In this document: positions 59,309 to 64,000 of the stretch, one piece after another
Position numbering within the stretch: position 1 is the first letter of the stretch
Layout: every line of letters starts with the position of its first letter
From: Elymus sibiricus
Lineage: Eukaryota; Streptophyta; Magnoliopsida; Poales; Poaceae
Reading direction: 5' to 3'
Assembly (NCBI GenBank): GCA_039707655.1
Contig: CM077666.1
Span: 287,111,166 to 287,175,165, forward strand
DNA: 64,000 nucleotides
Notes under the pieces: model-generated
What the model saw: only the letters and a program-made list of their open reading frames with translations
Told to the model about the DNA's origin: nothing
Database searches by the model: none
Position numbers and translations under genes: made by a program

Positions 59309-61501
59309 TTGGCGTCTAGTGAGGGTAATTATCACCGTAGAGGTCCATATTTTGATGGTACAACCTTTGCTAGTTGGAAACATAAGATGAAAATGTATAT
59401 TCTTGGTCATATCCCCACCGTTTGGGCTGTTGTTTGTGTTGGCTTGCAAGGTGAATTCTTTGAGGATGGCAAGGAACCGGATCGTGAAGCAACTGCGGAA
59501 GAATTGAAGATGTTGCAATACAATGCTCAATCTTGTGACATTCTCTTCAACGGTTTGTGTCCCGAGGAATTCAACAAAATCAGCCGCCTCGAGAATGCAA
59601 AGGAAATTTGGGATACTTTGGTTGATATGCATGAGGGTACTAAGTCCGTCAAGGAATCTAAGTTGGATGTGCTTCAAAGTCAACTTGATAAGTTCAAGAT
59701 GAAGGATGGTGAAGGAGTCGCTGAAATGTACTCTAGGCTTGCTCTCATCACAAATGAGATTGTCGGCTTAGGAAGTGAAGAGATGACCAACAAATTCATC
59801 ATCAAGAAAATCCTTAGAGCTTTGGATGGAAAATATGATACCGTTTGCACATTGATCCAAATGATGCCAAATTACAAAGATCTCACGCCCACGGAAGTCA
59901 TTGGAAGGATTGTTGCTCATGAAATGTCACTCAAGGACAAAGAGGAGCTACACAACAAATCAAGTGGTGCTTACAAAGCCTCAACCGATGCTCCCACAAC
60001 TTCAAGCGACAAGCTAGTATCCAATGAAGAGATAAGCCTAATGGTGAAAAGATTCAACAAGTTCTACAAGAACAAAGGGAAAGAAAGAAGCTCTAGCTCA
60101 AGACACTATGAGAGAAGATCATCAAGTCGTGACCGAAATTGCTACAATTGTGGAAAACCCGGACACTACTCCAATGAGTGTACGGCTCCCTACAAGAAAA
60201 GAGACGAATCACCAAGAGGAAGACATAGAAGAGATGAATCACCTCATAAGAGGAGAAGGAGTAGAGATGATCGTTATGCACAAAGACCCTCTTGAAGAAG
60301 CAAGGATTCGGAAAGGAAGGACAAGTCATCAAAGAGCTACACAAGAAGAAGACATCAAGCTCATGTTGGTGAATGGATTTCCGGCTCCGACTCCGACAAC
60401 CACTCCGAGAGAAGCTATCACTCCAACTCCGACTATAGTCAAGATGAAGGTGTTGCCGAACTTGCTCTTGTGTCATCCAACTCCCATGATCTATTTGACT
60501 CACCAAATGAAGGGATTGGAAGATGCTTCATGGTAAAAGGCCCCAAGGTATCACACCCCGAGTATCTTGATTTCAATAGTGATGAAGATGATTTGCTTGG
60601 TGATGATGATTTATTTGTTGATAAGGCTAGTGATGTGAGCTATAATGAAAATGCTAGTAATCATGATAGTCAAGAGGAAACGAATGACAATGCTATGAAG
60701 GAGATTGAGCGTCTAACTAAAGAACTAAATGCTCTTAAGTTAGCTCATGAAACAACTCAAGAGGATCATAGAGAACTTCTAAGAACTCATGAGAAGCTAT
60801 GCTTTGAGAAGCTAAATTTAGAGCAAGAGCATGAGTTTCTCAAAGCTATCAATGATGATCTTCGAAAGAAGAGTTCTTCATATCCTTCCAAACATTTACT
60901 CTTGTCTACCTTTATGCTACAAGTTAAACCTAAGCAAACTAGTAACAAGGGTAAAAAGGGCTCTACCTCTAGTAGTAACAATAACAATGCTATATCCAAT
61001 GTTGTTGCTTCTAGTAGTTCTATTGATTCCACTAATGATTCTCTTAGCCAAGTTACACTTGAGCAAGAAAACATTCTATTGAAAGGAATTATAGAAAAAG
61101 GTGTCTCCAAGAGTATTGCCGGGAGTAAGCAATTTGAGGAAATTTTACGCAAGCAAGGAAGGCACCGGAAGAACCAAGGTGTTGGTTTTGAACGAAAGTT
61201 CAATGCCAATGGAGTTGAGCGGGAAGAAGATCAATACCCCAAGATGAAGTTTGTTCCTCAACAAGAGAAGTATGATCCTACTTCCTTCAAGGGAACACAA
61301 GATCAAGAAGATCTTCCACCACAAGACCACAAGCTAAAAGGCAAGGACAAGCTTCAAGAAGAGTTTGACTCATTTGAAGAAGCACCTCAAGCCTTGGTCA
61401 AGTGGGTTCCCAAGACTTCATCAAGTTCTACTTCATCAAGTGCTACTACAATTCCAAGGATTCCTATCAAGTTGATGTGGGTCCAAAATAAGAAGAACTA
61501 G
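59309..61501 (+). pseudogene. gag: Copia gag with coiled-coil extension, start codon lost
   Basis: Codon one is TTG at 59309 where the family has ATG (ASSEGNYHRRGPYFDGTTFA follows). The first frame (329 codons) holds a UBN2-like capsid region (residues 15-220; NAKEIWDTLVDMHEGTKSVK) and a CCHC knuckle CYNCGKPGHYSNEC near 277, then an Arg/Ser-rich tail. A one-base shift just before TGA 60293 moves the frame; from there it reads to TAG 61499 through NSHDLFDSPNEGIGRCFM, a long Leu/Glu/Lys coiled coil (about 60690-60880) and a Ser/Asn-rich stretch, ending LMWVQNKKN. The extended gag is typical of Sirevirus-like elements. Apart from start and shift the frame is clean. Confidence 0.85.
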
Positions 61502-62299
61502 AGAGTTCTTGAGGGTGACTCCGCCAACAAACTTCACTCACATTCATTTATGGCAAGAAATTGTGCAATCAACTTCCACATCTTGCACTAGTACATGGAG
61601 TCACAAACCCTCTTGTTGGTAAGGCAAGGGACAAGGTAGTCATTGCATTCATGGACATCATCATATGTGCATTTCACTCTATGTCTATGGATATTCTTGT
61701 ATGTTCCTTGTGTGGGAATAACCCATGTAGGTATTGAAAGCACAAAACTCCAAAGGATTACTCCCAACTCTTGATGGTCTACATCAACATTGAGCATCCA
61801 CATCTTCAAAATCTACATGAAGTCATCATCGACAAAACCCAAGGTTAGTTCATCCCTCTTTGGGGGGATATCACATCTAGGGGGAGCTTTGCTCTAAGAC
61901 TTGAGCTAAAGCAACTCTAATGGTGTGAACACATCAATGCTTTATGTAAAAGTGGCAACCCCACTTGTGCTTAAACGATGAGTATGACGTATGATCAAAT
62001 ATTCTCATTTGAATCCTAAGTCAATATACTCATATATAGATGACCTAGTCATCTCCATTGCTTGATAGATGCTAGAATTGGTTGTGCATGTTTGACACAT
62101 ATTTCATTTGCTATCTCATTGTGTGAGCATGTTGATTTGCATGTTTTCTTTATTCGAGGACATCCATTTGTTGTTTTGATTGTCTTGGTTTTTCTGGCCA
62201 AGTGGATGTACAAGAATGCCTAAGTACCTTCTCTAGATATATATGCTTTCTTGTCTCTAACTCTATTCTTGCTACATCACAAAAATTGAACAAGTCATT
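61502..62299 (+). other. Non-coding stretch where copia pol should be
   Basis: Stops in all frames and no protease, integrase or RT motif. A purine-rich CTAGGGGGAGCTTTG at about 61877 looks like a polypurine tract, but no LTR start follows it. Confidence 0.55.
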
Positions 62300-63130
62300 T
62301 TCGGACCTTCCGGGTGAGGCGCACTCGGAGTCACCGATCTGAAAGGGCTGAACCTCCAAAACCTTCTTTATGCATTTCGGCTGGACCAATTCACTCAAAC
62401 TCGGTCAAACCGAAATCATTTAGATTGATCTAGGTTTCAATCTCGGTGTCACCGAGTTGGATGTTTCGGAGTCACCGATTTGCTATACTGCTTGCAGTTA
62501 CACATATCGGTGCCACCGAGTTGTTCCACTCGGAGCCACCGACAGTAGTTGGGTATATATACTCAGCGGGCTCGTACGGTTGAAATTTCTCAAACGTCAC
62601 GACTCCCGCACCCCCTCTGCTGCCGTCGCCCTCATCTCCGGACTTCTTCGTTGCGTCCAGCGCGCCCTCGCCGCCGGAATCCGTCGCCGTCAACGGGAAT
62701 CTTCCCCGCCGTTGCCGCCGTAGAGGATCTCCACCAAGTTAGGGTGAGATTCGACCCCCTCCGTGTTCCTCTTTCTGATTCAATACATGGATGGATTGCC
62801 ATTATTCTTGCCACAGATTGCAATGCATGTTCCACGAATAAATTTCGTAGATTAGATTCGAGCAAAAAATTTAGGTTTAAGTTTCCGCCGTAAGCATCTC
62901 GGACCGACCGAATTGAGATTTTCGGAGTCACCGATTTGGCCCCAGGCCATTGCACTAGTACATCTCGGTGCCACCGAGAAGTACTAATCGGTGAGACCAA
63001 AAGTAACGTTTCAGTGAAACCCTAGCATCTCGGAGACACCGAACCACATCTCGGTTTGACCAAAATGGAGTGCTTTCTTTCTGTTGAGTGCTTCGGTATC
63101 ACTGAGATTATCAACTCGGTGGATCTGAAA
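62300..63130 (+). promoter_or_regulatory. Second palindrome cluster with TATA box and 5'UTR-like sequence
   Basis: About a dozen TCGGTGYCACCGAG or CGGAGTCACCGAT words flank TATATATAC at 62554. After it comes a C-rich leader (62585-62740), a plausible donor AG|GTGAGA at 62741, and an acceptor at 63241-63242 just before ATG 63252. This reads like a promoter with a 5'UTR intron of about 0.5 kb for the accessory ORF. Transcription is not shown. Confidence 0.5.
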
Positions 63131-63251
63131 TGCCTTCTGTGAAAACTTGAAACTAAGATTTGAACTCAATTTTCAAAAAAAAATGTTTGCTTTTTGCGAT
63201 GACTCATCTACTCTGCCCATACCCATCTATTCATAGGGTCAGCTTTGCAAG

Positions 63252-64000
63252 ATGTCAGATGCCAGTGATAGTCAAAATGTCTCAGAAGCACACACTGATC
63301 TCAGTTCAGGCTCTAGCCCTGAGGGCAGCTACTATGAGGGAGAGAGGAGTTCTCCAGAATTGCCCAAAGCAGCTACTAGGGCAAGAAAGAAGAGAACCAC
63401 AGATGACGAGGATGAGGATTTTGTGGCTAGTGAGGCCACTTCAAAGAAGAAGAAAGTTGTTCTTGCTAAAGAGTATGGAACTGCAGCAAGTTCCAAGGCC
63501 GCAGCTAGCACCAAAGAGAAGACAGCAGTGAAGAAAGTGCCACAGAAAACCATGGCATTTACACTTGAGGAACCAAGTGATACAGAGGCAGCTGATGTAG
63601 GAAAGAAGAAAAGGCCAAGCAAAACAGTTGCTCATGTTATAGGCAAACCCTCCATGGATGTTGAAGAGGAAGAGGAGGAACCAGCAGCTGATGCACCTCC
63701 TGCCAAGATTCAGAAGCTCATGTCTGATGCTATGAGGTGTGCTGCTCCCACCAAATCCAAGCCCAAAGCTCCAGCACCCAAGAGATCTACAAGAAACATC
63801 CCTGCTACTGAGAAGAACAAGGCCCCAGTGCCTGAAGTTGATGCTGATGAGGAGCCACTAGTGTTCAGAAAGTTGAAACCCAAGATTCCATATCATGACA
63901 ATGCTCATCCAGTTGCAGAGAACATGATTCTCAGGAAGGACAAAGGATTGCGTCAGTGGAGATTATCAGATCCATATGCTGCAAGGAGGAGCACTGCTTG
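63252..64000 (+). CDS. Accessory ORF of the copia element, runs off the window
   Basis: ATG 63252 (MSDASDSQNVSEAHTDLSSG) opens a frame without stop for 249 codons to the window end. The N-terminal part is acidic and Ser-rich. Three basic clusters follow (RARKKRTTDDED, TSKKKKVV, GKKKRPSK), then a Pro/Ala/Lys-rich stretch and KLKPKIPYHDNAHPVAENM near 63870. The Lys clusters look like nuclear localisation signals. No catalytic domain or membrane segment is seen. I believe similar ORFs occur in other Triticeae retroelements, but function is unknown. It could be an accessory or env-position protein. Open frame and biased codons support real coding. Confidence 0.7.
   Translation, partial: MSDASDSQNVSEAHTDLSSGSSPEGSYYEGERSSPELPKAATRARKKRTTDDEDEDFVASEATSKKKKVVLAKEYGTAASSKAAASTKEKTAVKKVPQKTMAFTLEEPSDTEAADVGKKKRPSKTVAHVIGKPSMDVEEEEEEPAADAPPAKIQKLMSDAMRCAAPTKSKPKAPAPKRSTRNIPATEKNKAPVPEVDADEEPLVFRKLKPKIPYHDNAHPVAENMILRKDKGLRQWRLSDPYAARRSTA

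Larger units (their letters stand above)
57647..64000 (+). mobile_element. Sirevirus-like Ty1/copia element, right end outside window
   Basis: LTR 57647-59224, iMet-type PBS, copia gag with UBN2-like region, CCHC knuckle and coiled-coil extension, then no protease, RT or integrase where they should follow. A second promoter-like region and an accessory ORF run off the window. The long gag, palindrome-rich LTR and extra ORF fit the Sirevirus group, but without pol the lineage is inferred. It is inserted in O. Confidence 0.8.

Noticed and set aside
61860..61960. 3' LTR of the copia element after the PPT-like tract
   Set aside because: No TGAAAGCACA start and no similarity to the 5' LTR beginning follows the purine tract.

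Overview
The window looks like intergenic DNA of a large, repeat-rich grass genome, most likely Triticeae (wheat, Aegilops or barley relatives). This is inferred from the element types: Athila-type LTRs starting TGATACGTCTCC, Tat-lineage gypsy elements with PBS TGGCGCGCCAGG, and CACTA elements with TTTGCCGTCTGC subterminal repeats. I see no complete host gene, no tRNA or rRNA gene and no CRISPR array. Almost every base can be placed in transposons nested inside one another. Family names were not checked against a database and are given only at lineage level.

1-13747: a Ty3/gypsy chromovirus-like element with long LTRs. Its 5' end lies left of the window. It keeps a broken upstream ORF, a broken gag and the first bases of protease. 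Pol is missing, and its place is taken by a non-autonomous element (LARD) in minus orientation at 3650-9191 plus a partial second LARD copy at 9192-9591. The 3' LTR ends at 13747. 13748-19914: remains of Athila-lineage elements, namely an antisense ORF fragment joined to an LTR end, PBS, gag-protease pseudogene, an orphan RNase H fragment, a 395-bp Stowaway-like MITE, then a second truncated LTR with PBS and the first codons of gag.

19915-57646: one Tat-lineage gypsy element (called O here) inserted in that second Athila gag and itself hit repeatedly. Its LTR, gag and protease run to 23802. A non-autonomous relative (I, 23803-32694), a solo LTR (32836-33749), a CACTA element (CACTA1, 36116-44733), another CACTA element (CACTA2, 45040-55464) and a reverse solo LTR (55524-57008) all sit inside its pol gene. 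At each of these sites, removing the insert and one copy of the target duplication brings the pol reading frame back into register, so the boundaries are known almost to the base.

CACTA1 has no visible transposase. It carries a nearly complete but broken F-box/LRR/FBD gene, a B3-like gene fragment, a 499-bp tandem repeat and its own solo LTR. CACTA2 carries a broken TNP2 transposase, an apparently intact eight-exon Ptta/En/Spm-type gene (625 aa, the best coding candidate in the window), two hairpins upstream of TNP2, a GAA tract of about 0.7 kb and a TTTAGG array.

57647-64000: a Sirevirus-like Ty1/copia element inserted in the 3' end of O. It has a 1578-bp LTR dense in imperfect CGGTGCCACCG palindromes, a broken gag with a long coiled-coil extension, no visible pol, and a second promoter-like region feeding an accessory ORF that runs off the right edge.
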